From the NCBI RefSeq assembly GCF_013376045.1, contig NZ_JABMJG010000009.1:1-64000 (forward strand): DNA of 64,000 bases. The letters are read 5' to 3'. Of the stretch, positions 1-8,421 are shown piece by piece. This stretch comes from Variovorax sp. SG517. GTDB taxonomy: Bacteria; Pseudomonadota; Gammaproteobacteria; Burkholderiales; Burkholderiaceae_C. A program made the translations under genes and the position numbers. The notes under the pieces are model-generated. The model did not search any database, was not told where the DNA came from, and was given only the letters and a program-made list of their open reading frames with translations. Position 1 is the stretch's first letter. Every line of letters begins with the position of its first letter.

Positions 1-54
1 TTTTCGATAGGCATCTACGGCCTCCAGCTTCTGTTTGTCCGTGTACTTCACCAT
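1..54 (-). CDS. N-terminal fragment of a transposase-like HTH protein (cut by window edge)
   Basis: Reading leftward from an ATG at 54-52, 18 codons are open to the window edge and give MVKYTDKQKLEAVDAYRK. An AAGGAG Shine-Dalgarno lies just upstream, at about 60-65, so the start looks genuine. A short basic start of the 'YT-x-K-L-EAV-x-AY' kind resembles the first helix of the small OrfA helix-turn-helix proteins of IS3-type elements. With only 18 residues this is a resemblance and not an identification. The rest of the gene lies to the left of the window. Confidence 0.4.
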   Translation of the reverse strand, partial: MVKYTDKQKLEAVDAYRK

Positions 55-102
55 TCCGACTCCTTGGGTTCGTCCAGGTTTCGGGGGTCAGTTCAATCCC
101 CC

Positions 103-678
103 ATGGACATCACCCCCTTCACCCCCGCCGACGCCGCACGCCGCGCGCGCCTGGAAATGCCCATGCTCTACGCCTGGCTCAAGCCCGACGAGGCTGTGCA
201 GGCCGCCATCGCCGAGCACCGCGCGCAGTGGGTCTGGCGCATGCAGCCAAAGCCCAGCTTGCCCAAGCCGAACCGGTTGCACATGACGCTGTGCCACATC
301 TCGCCGCAGGGCGATGCCGCCGTCGAAGGCATCCGGCAGGCATTGGCCGAGCTGCGCATGGAAGAGGGCTTCGATCTGCTGCTGGACTGGTCCGGCGTCT
401 GGCCGCACAACGGCATCGCCGTCGTGCGCCCGCAGCCGAACGTCGCGCTCGACCGGTTGCAGCAAGCCGTGGTGCGTCAGCTCGCGCCGTGGCTGTCGGG
501 TCGCCACGATGACTGGGCGCCGCACATCACCATCGCCCGCAAGGCGTCAGGGGCCGCCGCGCCGGCCATGCCGCCTGTTCGCTGGCCGGTGCGCGAGTTT
601 CAGTTCGTGCGTTCGTGGCTGAAGACGCGGCCTGTGTGGCACGAGGTGCTGGCGTCCTATCCGCTTCAGTGCATTTAG
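103..678 (+). CDS. 2'-5' RNA ligase family (2H phosphoesterase) protein
   Basis: A 191-residue protein with the two HxT motifs that define the 2H phosphoesterase fold: HMT at residues 60-62 (context RLHMTL) and HIT at 141-143 (context PHITIAR), about 80 residues apart as in the family. Relatives hydrolyse cyclic phosphates or ligate RNA ends through 2',5' linkages; the true substrate is usually unknown. ATG at 103 is preferred over the in-frame start at 64, whose extra residues look like translated leader. An internal ATG at 157 is also possible. The gene diverges from the fragment at the window edge and has no partner pointing to a pathway. Confidence 0.8.
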   Translation: MDITPFTPADAARRARLEMPMLYAWLKPDEAVQAAIAEHRAQWVWRMQPKPSLPKPNRLHMTLCHISPQGDAAVEGIRQALAELRMEEGFDLLLDWSGVWPHNGIAVVRPQPNVALDRLQQAVVRQLAPWLSGRHDDWAPHITIARKASGAAAPAMPPVRWPVREFQFVRSWLKTRPVWHEVLASYPLQCI

Positions 679-825
679 CAAGGCCGGCGACTCGGCTTGA
701 CCTCTATAAGCGCTGGTTGAGGGGTTTCGAGTGGACAACTACGCGCTTCGTGCTCCTGAGGAGGAGCGGCATGTGCGGTAGCTGCGTCAAAGACAATTGC
801 GAGACGAAAAATTTCTGGAGGAAGA

Positions 826-1170
826 ATGCGACTCCCTGTGCTCGCCGCTCTCATCGCTTGTGCAACGACCTCATTGGCCGCTGCCGCTAAAGAGGACCTG
901 GTCTATTTCCACGGCCTTGGTGCCGAAGGTTGCGACAAGCACATCGCATGGCGGAGAAACAAGGACGTCGTCTATGAGGACGGCATTGTTCAGTGGTCAT
1001 GGGGCTTCATCAGCGCTTTCAACAACGTGGCGCGGATACAGACGCCAAACAAGGCTCTTCCCCCCACGAAGGTGCTTGCGTATCTAGACAAGTACTGCCG
1101 AGATCATCCTCTGGAGCCGGTCTATGGAGGCGTCGAAGACTTGATCACGGAACTTGGTGGTCGGCGCTAG
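826..1170 (+). CDS. small secreted protein of unknown function
   Basis: A 114-residue protein with a clear signal peptide (MRLPVLAALIACATTSLAAAA, cleavage near 21). The mature part has two cysteines, C36 and C91, well placed for a disulfide. The patterns 'WGFISAFN' and 'YLDKYCRDHPLEPV' recur in small periplasmic HdeA/Rap1a-like hypothetical proteins of proteobacteria, but I cannot assign a role. A strong GGAGGA Shine-Dalgarno sits just before the ATG. The next gene runs in the same direction about 120 bases later, so co-transcription is possible. Confidence 0.65.
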   Translation: MRLPVLAALIACATTSLAAAAKEDLVYFHGLGAEGCDKHIAWRRNKDVVYEDGIVQWSWGFISAFNNVARIQTPNKALPPTKVLAYLDKYCRDHPLEPVYGGVEDLITELGGRR

Positions 1171-1287
1171 GCTTGGACGGCGGAGGGCGCCTAAGCCGTC
1201 ACAACTCTATTGCTCTTGGCGCTTGAGTTAAATGCCGTTGTCGCGCCAGACGGCACGTGCGCGTGGACAAAGAAGAAAGCGATCTCC

Positions 1288-1830
1288 ATGGAAGACTGGA
1301 TTGTTCTGAATGACTGGAATCCGAGTGAGCAGACGCTCCGGAAATGGGCGTACGACGAGCGCATCCAACTTGCCGATCAAGACGCCGACTTGGTTCTGCA
1401 TGAAGAGGAGTATTTGCCGCTGCTTCTCGAACTCGCGGACGACCCGTCCTGTCCCCGGTCTTCCGAGATTCTGGGCACGTTGGACTTTTACCTGATGTTC
1501 CTGGTTCTTCGGGGAGTTGAAGAACACATTCGCATCGTGGAGAAGGCAGTGGCCCTTGCAAGGTCCGCGAAGACCGCGCCTGTGATTGAGTGGCGGCAGC
1601 TGCAGGAGCGCCGACTCCGCTATAGGGCCGGTGCGGGGCCGCTCAGTCGGGAGCAGGCCGTGGCCGCCGCACGGGATTTGCTGATCGGCATCGATCGCAT
1701 TGCCGAATTGAAGGTCGTGGACGAGAACCCGAAGACGTGGGAAATTGAACTGTCCGTTCCTCCATCGCACCGCTATCGAGACCGGCTGTCGTTTGACAAG
1801 GCCACGGGAGTATTTCGGTTCTCCCGATAG
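1288..1830 (+). CDS. hypothetical cytoplasmic protein
   Basis: A 180-residue protein starting MEDWIVLNDWNP. I recognise no family. There is no signal peptide or membrane segment. The first two thirds look mainly helical and acidic; the last 60 residues (ELKVVDENPKTWEIELSVP onward) look like a small beta-rich lobe. A TTG at 1210 would add 26 residues, but a purine-rich GAAGAAAG sits about 8 bases before the ATG at 1288, so I use the latter. It converges with the sulfatase gene, whose stop lies 30 bases away. Codon use is less GC-extreme than its neighbours, which may mean a recent arrival. Confidence 0.55.
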   Translation: MEDWIVLNDWNPSEQTLRKWAYDERIQLADQDADLVLHEEEYLPLLLELADDPSCPRSSEILGTLDFYLMFLVLRGVEEHIRIVEKAVALARSAKTAPVIEWRQLQERRLRYRAGAGPLSREQAVAAARDLLIGIDRIAELKVVDENPKTWEIELSVPPSHRYRDRLSFDKATGVFRFSR

Positions 1831-1860
1831 CCGCTATTTAGCGGGGCCGTGTCACAGCGT

Positions 1861-3192
1861 CTATCGCTGCGGCATGTCCTTGACCGAATACCCCAGGCTC
1901 ACAGTCGCATCCTCCGGAATCGCCGGCATCGTCGCATTCCAAGCCTGCCAATCCGCCCGCATCGCAGCCAGTCGCTCCGGCTCCTTCTTCGCCAGGTTCG
2001 CCCGCTCGCGTTCGTCGCCGGGAATGTTGAACAGGTACTCGTTGCCGTCGACCTTCAGGTACTTCCAGTCGCCGTCGCGCAGCGCCTCTTGCCCGCGATG
2101 GTTCATGCGCCAGTGCAGCGGGCGGCGGAAGCTCTTCGATGCGTCCTTCAGCACGGGCATGAGCGAGACGCCGTCCAGCGGATAGTCCGGGTGCGCGGCC
2201 ACGCCGGCTGCGTCGAGCATGGTGGCGGACCAGTCCATGGTCATGCACAGCTGGGTGCTCTCGCCGCCCTTGGCGATCACGGCGGGCCAGTGGGCGATCC
2301 ATGGCACGCGGATGCCGCCTTCGGTCAGGTCCATCTTGCCGCCCACCAGCGGCCAGTTGTCGGAGAAGCGTTCGCCGCCGTTGTCGCTGGTGAACACGAC
2401 CAGGGTGTTGTCGGCCATGCCGTGCTTCTTCAGCGCGCTCATGATCCAGCCGATGCCTTCGTCCATGTGATGGATCATGCGGCGGTACACGTGGATGTTG
2501 CCGCCGGCCAGGTCGAACAGGTTGTCCTTGATGTTCGGGGCCTTGGCCGCGTCGTCGCGGGTTTCCCAGGGCCAGTGTGGGGCGGTGTAGTGCAGGCTCA
2601 GGAAGAAGGGGGCGTCGTCCTCTTTCTTCTGGAGCTCCGACATGCGCTCGACGTAGTCGACGGCGCGCTTCGAAAGGATGTCGGTGAGGTAGCCGTCTTC
2701 CTGCTTGTCTTCCTCGCCAAACCACAGGTCGTGGCGGCCGGTGGAGTCGCAGTGGGTGAAGTAGTCGACGCCGCCCGACATGGGGCCGAAGAATTCGTCG
2801 TACCCCGAGCGCAGCGGGCCGAAGCTGGGCGGGTAGCCCAGGTGCCACTTGCCGATGAGGGCGGTCTGGTAGCCGCTGGCCTTCAGCAGCGAGGGCAGGG
2901 TGGGGTGGTCGGTGGGCAGGCCCAGGGTGGTGCTGCCGCGGCTGCGGCTGTTGATGGGCTCTTCGGCCGCGCCGCGCAGGCGGTACTGGTAGCGGCCGGT
3001 GATCATGCCGAAGCGCGTGGGCGAGCACACGGGCGAGTTCGAGTAGCCCTGGGTGAGCTTCAGGCCGTTGGCGGCCAGGCCGTCGAGCACGGGCGAGACG
3101 GGGCCGAACGCCGCATCGCGGCCGCCGTAGCAGCCGAGGTCGGCATAGCCGAGGTCGTCGGCCACGATGAAGATGATGTTGGGTCTGGTCAT
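1861..3192 (-). CDS. sulfatase (arylsulfatase A family), cytoplasmic
   Basis: A 443-residue type I sulfatase that hydrolyses sulfate esters. The signature CSPTR lies at residues 56-60; C56 must be converted to formylglycine by a maturase encoded elsewhere. Metal ligands are visible as D12-D13 (VADDLGYAD) and D270-N271 (TSDNGG). Substrate-pocket motifs are GKWHLG (114-119) and HYTAPH (201-206). No signal peptide precedes the fold, so the enzyme should act in the cytoplasm on imported substrate. It is the last gene of a leftward run behind two Bug binding-protein genes and is separated from the nearer one by a dispersed repeat. The sulfated substrate is unknown. Confidence 0.93.
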   Translation of the reverse strand: MTRPNIIFIVADDLGYADLGCYGGRDAAFGPVSPVLDGLAANGLKLTQGYSNSPVCSPTRFGMITGRYQYRLRGAAEEPINSRSRGSTTLGLPTDHPTLPSLLKASGYQTALIGKWHLGYPPSFGPLRSGYDEFFGPMSGGVDYFTHCDSTGRHDLWFGEEDKQEDGYLTDILSKRAVDYVERMSELQKKEDDAPFFLSLHYTAPHWPWETRDDAAKAPNIKDNLFDLAGGNIHVYRRMIHHMDEGIGWIMSALKKHGMADNTLVVFTSDNGGERFSDNWPLVGGKMDLTEGGIRVPWIAHWPAVIAKGGESTQLCMTMDWSATMLDAAGVAAHPDYPLDGVSLMPVLKDASKSFRRPLHWRMNHRGQEALRDGDWKYLKVDGNEYLFNIPGDERERANLAKKEPERLAAMRADWQAWNATMPAIPEDATVSLGYSVKDMPQR

Positions 3193-3223
3193 AAGTTGAT
3201 CGCGCCTTCGAGGCTAGGGGTCT

Positions 3224-3320
3224 GTTCGGGGAACACCGCGGAACCGGCTCTGCCGGGCCGCCGGTGTTGCCCCCTGCAAGGGGGTTGGCGAAGCGACACG
3301 AAGTGCGCGAAGACTGGGGG
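3224..3320 (+). repeat. dispersed GC-rich intergenic repeat, copy A
   Basis: About 97 bases shared with copies B and C. The common core reads GGAACCGGCT(t/c)TGCCGGGC, then GGTGT(t/c)GCCCCC, a G-run, GGCGAAGCGA and (c/a)CTGGGGG. Two hairpins can form: CCGGC/GCCGG around the first core, and C-run/G-run around the second. It fills the gap between a Bug binding-protein gene and the sulfatase gene of the same apparent operon. Confidence 0.85.
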
Positions 3321-3325
3321 TTTGC

Positions 3326-4321
3326 TTAAGGTTGATAACCGGACTTCTGCACCACGGGCGCCCACTGCGCGCGGTAGGCCTTGAGCATCGCGGCGGTCTG
3401 CGCCTGGGTGCTCACCACGGGCGTCATGCCCGAGTCCTTGAACTTGCGCTGGGTGTCGGCGTCCTGCATGACTTCGCGGATCACGACTGCCAGGCGCTCG
3501 ACCTTTTCCTTGGGCATGCTGGCCGGCGCGAAGAAGGTGTTCCAGCCGGTGGCGGCGAGGTCGAGGCCGGCTTCCTTGAAGGTGGGCACGTCGGGCACGA
3601 AGGGCGAGCGCTTGGCGCCCGAGATGGCGAGGATGCGCGCCTTGCCCGCGGTGTGCTGGGGCACGACCACGTCTTCGGTGTCCACCGCGATCGGAATCTG
3701 CCCGCCGATCAGGTCGTTCAGCAGCGGGGCCGAGCCGCGGTAGCCGATCACCTGGGTCGGCACCTTGGCCTTCTCGCCCACCATGAGGCCGAAGAAGTGC
3801 GGCAGGCTGCCGGTGGCCGGCACGCCCACGTTGGCCTGATTGGGGTTGGCGCGCATCCAGGCCAGCAGGTGGTTCAGCTCGCGCACGGGCAGGGTGGGCG
3901 ACACGGCGAGCGCGAAGTTGTAGTCGTTGACGTACGACACGGGCACGAAGTCGTGGTCGGGGTCGTAGTTGTTGTCCTTGAAGACCAGGGGCGCCACGAT
4001 CATCACGGCCGGGTTGGCGAGCATCAGCACGTTCTGGCTGGCGGGGGTGGTCTTCACCTGTTGCGCAGCGAGGCGGCCGCCGGCGCCGGGCTTGTTGTCG
4101 ACCACCACGGGCACGCCCAGGCGGGCGGTGAGCTTGTCGCCCACGATGCGCGCCACGCGGTCGGTGGCGCCGCCGGGGGCATAGCCCACCACGATGCGCA
4201 GGGGCGTGTCGAACTTCACCTCGGCGGCCGCGGCGCCGCCAGCGAAAGCCGTCGCGAGGCCGGCAATGGCCAGCAGGCCGGCAAGGCGGCGGGTGATGGA
4301 GAGGGATGGGGTCGGCAGCAT
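3326..4321 (-). CDS. Bug family (TctC-type) periplasmic binding protein
   Basis: A 331-residue solute-binding protein of the tripartite tricarboxylate transporter group. Residues 1-33 form a signal peptide ending AGGAAAA. Family hallmarks follow: 'IVVGYAPGGATD' at the N-lobe loop that holds the ligand carboxylate, and 'PVVVDNKPGAGG'. Bug proteins usually bind small carboxylates or amides; the specificity here cannot be read from sequence. No TctA/TctB membrane genes are nearby, so it is an orphan receptor, as most Bug proteins are. It lies between a second Bug gene and the sulfatase, all leftward, which suggests a shared substrate or one breakdown product. Confidence 0.9.
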   Translation of the reverse strand: MLPTPSLSITRRLAGLLAIAGLATAFAGGAAAAEVKFDTPLRIVVGYAPGGATDRVARIVGDKLTARLGVPVVVDNKPGAGGRLAAQQVKTTPASQNVLMLANPAVMIVAPLVFKDNNYDPDHDFVPVSYVNDYNFALAVSPTLPVRELNHLLAWMRANPNQANVGVPATGSLPHFFGLMVGEKAKVPTQVIGYRGSAPLLNDLIGGQIPIAVDTEDVVVPQHTAGKARILAISGAKRSPFVPDVPTFKEAGLDLAATGWNTFFAPASMPKEKVERLAVVIREVMQDADTQRKFKDSGMTPVVSTQAQTAAMLKAYRAQWAPVVQKSGYQP

Positions 4322-4404
4322 GGTGAGCAGGTCCTTGTTTCGTCGTTCAGGCGAGGGCTATCGATGGCAATCGAGTATGGCCGCGGGATCCGCAGTTGCG
4401 GACG

Positions 4405-4434
4405 ATTCTGAAGAGACCGCGCTCGATTGATCAA
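4405..4434 (-). promoter_or_regulatory. possible sigma-70 promoter for the second Bug gene
   Basis: On the minus strand TTGATC (4434-4429) and CAGAAT (4410-4405) are separated by 18 bases, four matches of six to each consensus. It lies in the 186-base gap between the two Bug genes and would let the downstream Bug gene and the sulfatase be expressed independently. This is a weak match and only a suggestion. Confidence 0.25.
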
Positions 4435-4507
4435 ATCAACCATTCACCGGACTTACCCTTCCTCCGCTGCAGTTCTGGCTGCACCTGCCTGCCCGCTGCG
4501 GTCTCTT

Positions 4508-5524
4508 TCAGTCGACCTTCATGCCGGTCGCCTTCACGATGCGGCCGTAGCGCGCCTGGTTGGCGGCCAGGTGCTCGCTGGCGGCGGTGCCGGTTTCTCC
4601 CAGCGGCACCATGTCGAGCGAGGCCAGTCGCGACTTGATCTCGGGCAGCGCCATCGCCTTCTGCAGCGCGGTGCGCAGCGTCTGCGCCACGGGTTCGGGC
4701 GTGCCGGCCGGCAGCATCGAGACATAGAGCACCTCGAATTCCAGGCCCTTCAGGCCCAGTTCGCCCACGGTCGGCACCTGGGGCAGCAGCGGAGAGCGTT
4801 GCTTGCCGGTCACGGCCAGGGCGCGCAGCTTGCCCGACTGCACCTGCGGCAGCAGGCCCGGCGTGGCGAGGATGCCGGCCTGCACCTCGTCGCCCATCAG
4901 CGCCAGCACGGCGGGGGCGTTGCCCTTGTAGGGCACGTGGGTGATCTTCGCGCCGGTGTCGCTGGCGAAGATCTCTGCGGCGATGTGGCCCGGGCTGCCG
5001 TTGCCGGCCGAGCTGAAGGTGGCGGGCTCGGCCTTGGCCTGGGTAATGAACTCGGGCAGCGTCTTCGCCTTCACGCCGGGCGCCACGCCGAAGGCGAGGC
5101 CCGAGGAGCTGAAGATCATCAGCGGCTTCAGGTCCTTGGCCGCGAAGGGCATCGAGGCGTACAGGTGCGGGTTGATGGTGAAGGTGCTGTCGATGCCCAG
5201 CAGCACCGTGTAGCCGTCGGCCGGGCTCTTGGCGACCAGGTCGGCGCCGATGTTGCCGCCCGCGCCGGGGCGGTTGTCGACGATGAAGGGCTGCTTCAGG
5301 TCTTTCTGCAGCGCGTCTGCCAGCGCGCGGGCGAGGATGTCGATGGGTCCGCCCGCCGGAAAGTTGACGAGCAGCCGCACCGCCTTGGCGGGGTAGGGCG
5401 CGTCGGCGGCAAATGCCTGCGTGGGCGCGCCGGCGCCGAAGGCGAGGGCGGCGCAGGCCGCCAGGGCAGCGGCGAGGCGGCGGCGCGTGCCGCCGAAGGA
5501 GTTGCTGGGCGAACCGGTGGTCAT
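4508..5524 (-). CDS. Bug family (TctC-type) periplasmic binding protein
   Basis: A 338-residue binding protein, a distant paralogue of its downstream neighbour. The start MTTGSPSNSFGGTRRRL leads into a long signal peptide ending TQAFAA. Hallmarks are 'LLVNFPAGGPID' and 'FIVDNRPGAGGNIGADLVAKSPADGY'. ATG at 5524 is chosen over a TTG at 5551 because a GGAG sits about 10 bases before it. The gene diverges from a LysR regulator across a short region with a dyad, so that regulator probably controls it. Ligand unknown; having two different receptors beside a sulfatase suggests uptake of related acids. Confidence 0.88.
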   Translation of the reverse strand: MTTGSPSNSFGGTRRRLAAALAACAALAFGAGAPTQAFAADAPYPAKAVRLLVNFPAGGPIDILARALADALQKDLKQPFIVDNRPGAGGNIGADLVAKSPADGYTVLLGIDSTFTINPHLYASMPFAAKDLKPLMIFSSSGLAFGVAPGVKAKTLPEFITQAKAEPATFSSAGNGSPGHIAAEIFASDTGAKITHVPYKGNAPAVLALMGDEVQAGILATPGLLPQVQSGKLRALAVTGKQRSPLLPQVPTVGELGLKGLEFEVLYVSMLPAGTPEPVAQTLRTALQKAMALPEIKSRLASLDMVPLGETGTAASEHLAANQARYGRIVKATGMKVD

Positions 5525-5594
5525 GTCGTCTTGTCTCCGTTGTCCGGGCAACTCTAGGTGCGCGGCAGGGGCGGCACAACTGAAAGCTCTTCTG

Positions 5595-5611
5595 CCAGCT
5601 ATTCCTGCTGG
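5595..5611. promoter_or_regulatory. dyad CCAGC-N7-GCTGG, likely LysR operator
   Basis: A perfect 5-base inverted repeat centred in the gap between the divergent Bug and LysR genes. TATATT at 5613-5618, just downstream, could be the -10 element of the LysR gene. Position and symmetry fit an autoregulatory LysR site, but no binding data exist. Confidence 0.4.
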
Positions 5612-5646
5612 TTATATTGGAGCGGCCACTTTCCTGAGGAAACGCC

Positions 5647-6597
5647 GTGTCAGACATGAACTTTGGGCGCCTGAAGATGCGCCACCTGCAGTGCCTCGTG
5701 ATGGTGGCGCAGGAGCGCAACCTGGTGCGCGCGGCCAAGGCGCTGTCGCTCACGCAGCCGGCCGTCTCCAAGACGGTCGCGGAGCTGGAAGAGATCGTCG
5801 GCCGCCAGCTGCTGCTGCGCCGCCGGCGCGGCGTGGAGCTCACGCCGGCTGCCGAGGTGCTGGTGCGCCATGCCGTCTCGGCGCTGCGCGGTCTGCGCGA
5901 GGGCCTGGGCCTGGCCATGGACCAGCCCGAGGCCGACCAGCTCCGGGTGGCCGTCGGCGCGCTGCCGAACATGGTGGCCAACCTGCTGCCCGAGGCCGTG
6001 GCCACGCTGCATGAATCACAGCCGGCGCTGCGCGTGCGCGTGGTGAGCGGCACCAACGCGCAGCTGATGACGCAGCTGCGCCAGGGCGAGATCGACCTCG
6101 TGCTCGGCCGCCTCGCGCAGGCCTCTGCCATGGCCGACCTGGCCTTCGAGCAGCTCTACAGCGAGCCGCTGCTGCTGGTGGCGCGGCCCGGGCATCCGCT
6201 GGCGGCTCGGCGCAAGCCGCCGCTCGACGCGCTGGCGGGCCATCCGCTGGTGCTGCCGGTGTCGGGCACGCTGATACGGCACACGGCCGATGCCTTTCTG
6301 ATTGCGCAGGGCATGGCGCTGCCCGGCCGGCTGGTGGAAGCGACGGACACCAGCTTCGTGCTGGGGTTGCTTCAGCGCTGCGATGCGGTGTGGTTCGCGC
6401 CGCAGGGAGCGGTCGAAGGGCTGGTCGAGCGCGGCGAACTCAAGCGGCTGGCCATCGACACCTCCAGCACCGAGGGGCCGGTGGGGCTCACCATGCGGCG
6501 CGGCGACGAGCCGGCCGAAGGCGCCCGGCTGCTGATCGAGGCCATCCGCGAGATCGTGGCGGCGAGGCACCGCACGGCCGAGGGAGTGCCCGCATGA
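5647..6597 (+). CDS. LysR family regulator (PcaQ/GbpR-like)
   Basis: A 316-residue LysR protein with a GTG start (AGGA spaced 8 bases upstream). The winged helix occupies about residues 5-65: 'RLKMRHLQCLVMVAQERNLV', then 'LTQPAVSKTVAELE'. This N-terminus is closest to the PcaQ/GbpR branch, which responds to aromatic acids or sugars. The rest is the two-lobe effector domain. It diverges from a Bug gene, its likely target, and its stop overlaps the next start (ATGA), so it is translationally coupled to the DUF418 gene. Confidence 0.9.
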   Translation: MSDMNFGRLKMRHLQCLVMVAQERNLVRAAKALSLTQPAVSKTVAELEEIVGRQLLLRRRRGVELTPAAEVLVRHAVSALRGLREGLGLAMDQPEADQLRVAVGALPNMVANLLPEAVATLHESQPALRVRVVSGTNAQLMTQLRQGEIDLVLGRLAQASAMADLAFEQLYSEPLLLVARPGHPLAARRKPPLDALAGHPLVLPVSGTLIRHTADAFLIAQGMALPGRLVEATDTSFVLGLLQRCDAVWFAPQGAVEGLVERGELKRLAIDTSSTEGPVGLTMRRGDEPAEGARLLIEAIREIVAARHRTAEGVPA

Positions 6598-7826
6598 GCG
6601 GCAGCGAAAAGACGATGCCCGCCGAGCGCCAGTCGCTGGTCGACGCCCTGCGCGGCTTCGCGTTGCTGGGCATCCTCGTCGTCAACATCGCGAGCTTCTC
6701 CTCCACGTACTACGGCGCGGGCATTCCCGACCCGATGGCGCAGTCGGTGCTCGAACGCGCGGCGCTGCTGGTGCGCACGCTGGTGTTCGAGACCAAGTTC
6801 TACCTGCTGTTCTCCTTCCTCTTCGGCTACAGCTTCACGCTGCAGATGCAGTCGGCCGAGCGCGGCGGCAAGGCTTTCGCGCCGCGCATGGGGCGACGGC
6901 TGGTGGGGCTGTGGGTGCTGGGGCTTGTGCACGCGGTGGTGCTGTACCACGGCGACATCCTCACCACCTATGCGGTGCTGGGGGCGGTGCTGCTGGCGCT
7001 GCGTCGGCGCGGCGACGTTTTCATGGCGCGCGCCGCGGTGTTCCTGGTGCTGGCGACTTCGCTGCTGTGGGCGGGCATCGGCTACCTGCTGGTGACGGCG
7101 GGCGCGCCCAACGACACGCGCACCGCCTACATGGATGCCGTCGCGGCGCTGGCGGCATATCGCGGGACGCCGTTCACGGTGATCGTGCAGCACCTGCGCG
7201 AGCTCTCGCAGATCTGGTGGATCACCGGGCTGGTGCAGGCGCCGACGGCGCTGGCGATGTTCTTTGCGGGCTTCATCGCGGGGCGGCGCGAGTTGTTCGC
7301 CAACGTCGATGCGTATCGGCCGCTGTTCAAGCGACTGCTGCGCTGGGGGCTGGTCATCGGGCTGCCGGGCGCGGCGGTGTACGCCTTTCCTTCGATCCGG
7401 CTGGACAACCCGGTGCGCGAGCTCTATGGCCTCGCGGCCACGCTGCTCACCGCCCCGTTCCTCACGGCGGCCTACGCGGCCGGCCTGGTGCTGCTGATGC
7501 TGTCGCCGCGCGGCCGGGTGCTCGAAGCCATGCTCGCACCGGCAGGCCGCATGGCGCTGACCAACTACCTGACGCAGTCGCTGGTGTGCGCGTGGCTCTT
7601 CCTGGCCTACGGGCTGCGCTGGATCGGCACCATGGGCCCGCTGGCCGCCACCGGCATCGCCTTCGCGATCTTCGCGGCGCAGCTGGTGCTGAGCCGCTGG
7701 TGGCTGGGCCGCTTCGTCTATGGGCCGGTCGAGTGGCTGCTGCGCGCGTTCACGAACCTGGAGCTTCCGCCGATGCGGCGAAAGGCGGTGGCGCAGGCTC
7801 AGCGCGGCAGCAGCGTCGACAGCTGA
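6594..7826 (+). CDS. DUF418 family membrane protein
   Basis: A 410-residue polytopic inner-membrane protein. The N-terminus 'SLVDALRGFALLGILVVNI' and the following segments match the YeiB-like part of DUF418 proteins. About 9-10 hydrophobic segments follow, with the C-terminal DUF418 signature region around 'GRMALTNYLTQSLVC'. Function in the family is unproven; an acyltransferase-like role has been suggested. It overlaps the LysR stop by ATGA and converges with the LysE gene, their 3' ends overlapping by 28 bases. Confidence 0.85.
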   Translation: MSGSEKTMPAERQSLVDALRGFALLGILVVNIASFSSTYYGAGIPDPMAQSVLERAALLVRTLVFETKFYLLFSFLFGYSFTLQMQSAERGGKAFAPRMGRRLVGLWVLGLVHAVVLYHGDILTTYAVLGAVLLALRRRGDVFMARAAVFLVLATSLLWAGIGYLLVTAGAPNDTRTAYMDAVAALAAYRGTPFTVIVQHLRELSQIWWITGLVQAPTALAMFFAGFIAGRRELFANVDAYRPLFKRLLRWGLVIGLPGAAVYAFPSIRLDNPVRELYGLAATLLTAPFLTAAYAAGLVLLMLSPRGRVLEAMLAPAGRMALTNYLTQSLVCAWLFLAYGLRWIGTMGPLAATGIAFAIFAAQLVLSRWWLGRFVYGPVEWLLRAFTNLELPPMRRKAVAQAQRGSSVDS

Positions 7827-8419
7827 TAGACCGCAAAGGCCAGCAGGATCGCGCCCGACAGGCGGTTGATCGACTGCATGGTCTTGGCACTGAGCTTGTG
7901 TCGCACCGACGACACCATCGTCGACAGTCCCAGCCACCACAGCGCGGAGCCCAGGAACACGCCGAGCACCACGGTCGCGGCCTGGGTGCCGCCCGTGGTG
8001 TGGCCGGTGGAGATGGAGGCGAACACCGCGACGAAGGACAGGATCGTCATCGGGTTCGCCAGCGTCAGCACGAAGACCGAGAGCGTGGCCTTCAGCGGCG
8101 TGGTGGCGTCGGCGGCCTGCCGGGCCTGCGTGGCGACCGGCGCGCGAAGCAGCTGCACGCCCATCCACGCGAGGAAGGCCGCGCCGCCCAGCGCCAGCGG
8201 CACGCGCGCCGCCACCATCGAGGCGATGACGGCCGACACGCCCAGCGCACCGATGGCGCCGTAGAAGGCGTCGGCCAGCGCGGCGCCGAGCCCGCTGAGA
8301 AAGCCGATGGTGCGGCCGTGCGCGAGGGTGCGCTGGATGCACAAGAGGCCGATGGGGCCGACAGGTGCCGCGATGGAGAGCCCGATGACGAGGGCCTTGA
8401 GGAAGAGGGTAGAGTCCAT
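7799..8419 (-). CDS. LysE/RhtB family amino-acid exporter
   Basis: A 206-residue protein with the six-segment LysE/RhtB topology. The first segment carries the signature 'LSIAAPVGPIGLLCIQRTLAHG' region, and the conserved 'LTLANPMTILSFVAVFA' follows mid-protein. It should export an amino acid or analogue across the inner membrane; the substrate is unknown. It diverges from an Lrp-type gene across a region with two dyads, the classic exporter/Lrp arrangement. No good Shine-Dalgarno precedes the ATG, and a 15-base dyad sits only 3 bases upstream of it. Confidence 0.9.
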   Translation of the reverse strand: MDSTLFLKALVIGLSIAAPVGPIGLLCIQRTLAHGRTIGFLSGLGAALADAFYGAIGALGVSAVIASMVAARVPLALGGAAFLAWMGVQLLRAPVATQARQAADATTPLKATLSVFVLTLANPMTILSFVAVFASISTGHTTGGTQAATVVLGVFLGSALWWLGLSTMVSSVRHKLSAKTMQSINRLSGAILLAFAVYQLSTLLPR

Positions 8420-8421
8420 TT

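Noticed and set aside
1805..1844. Two small perfect hairpins (CGGGAG/CTCCCG and CCGCTA/TAGCGG) between convergent genes, as a terminator
   Set aside because: Stems are only 6 bp and no T-tract follows on either strand; not enough to call a terminator.
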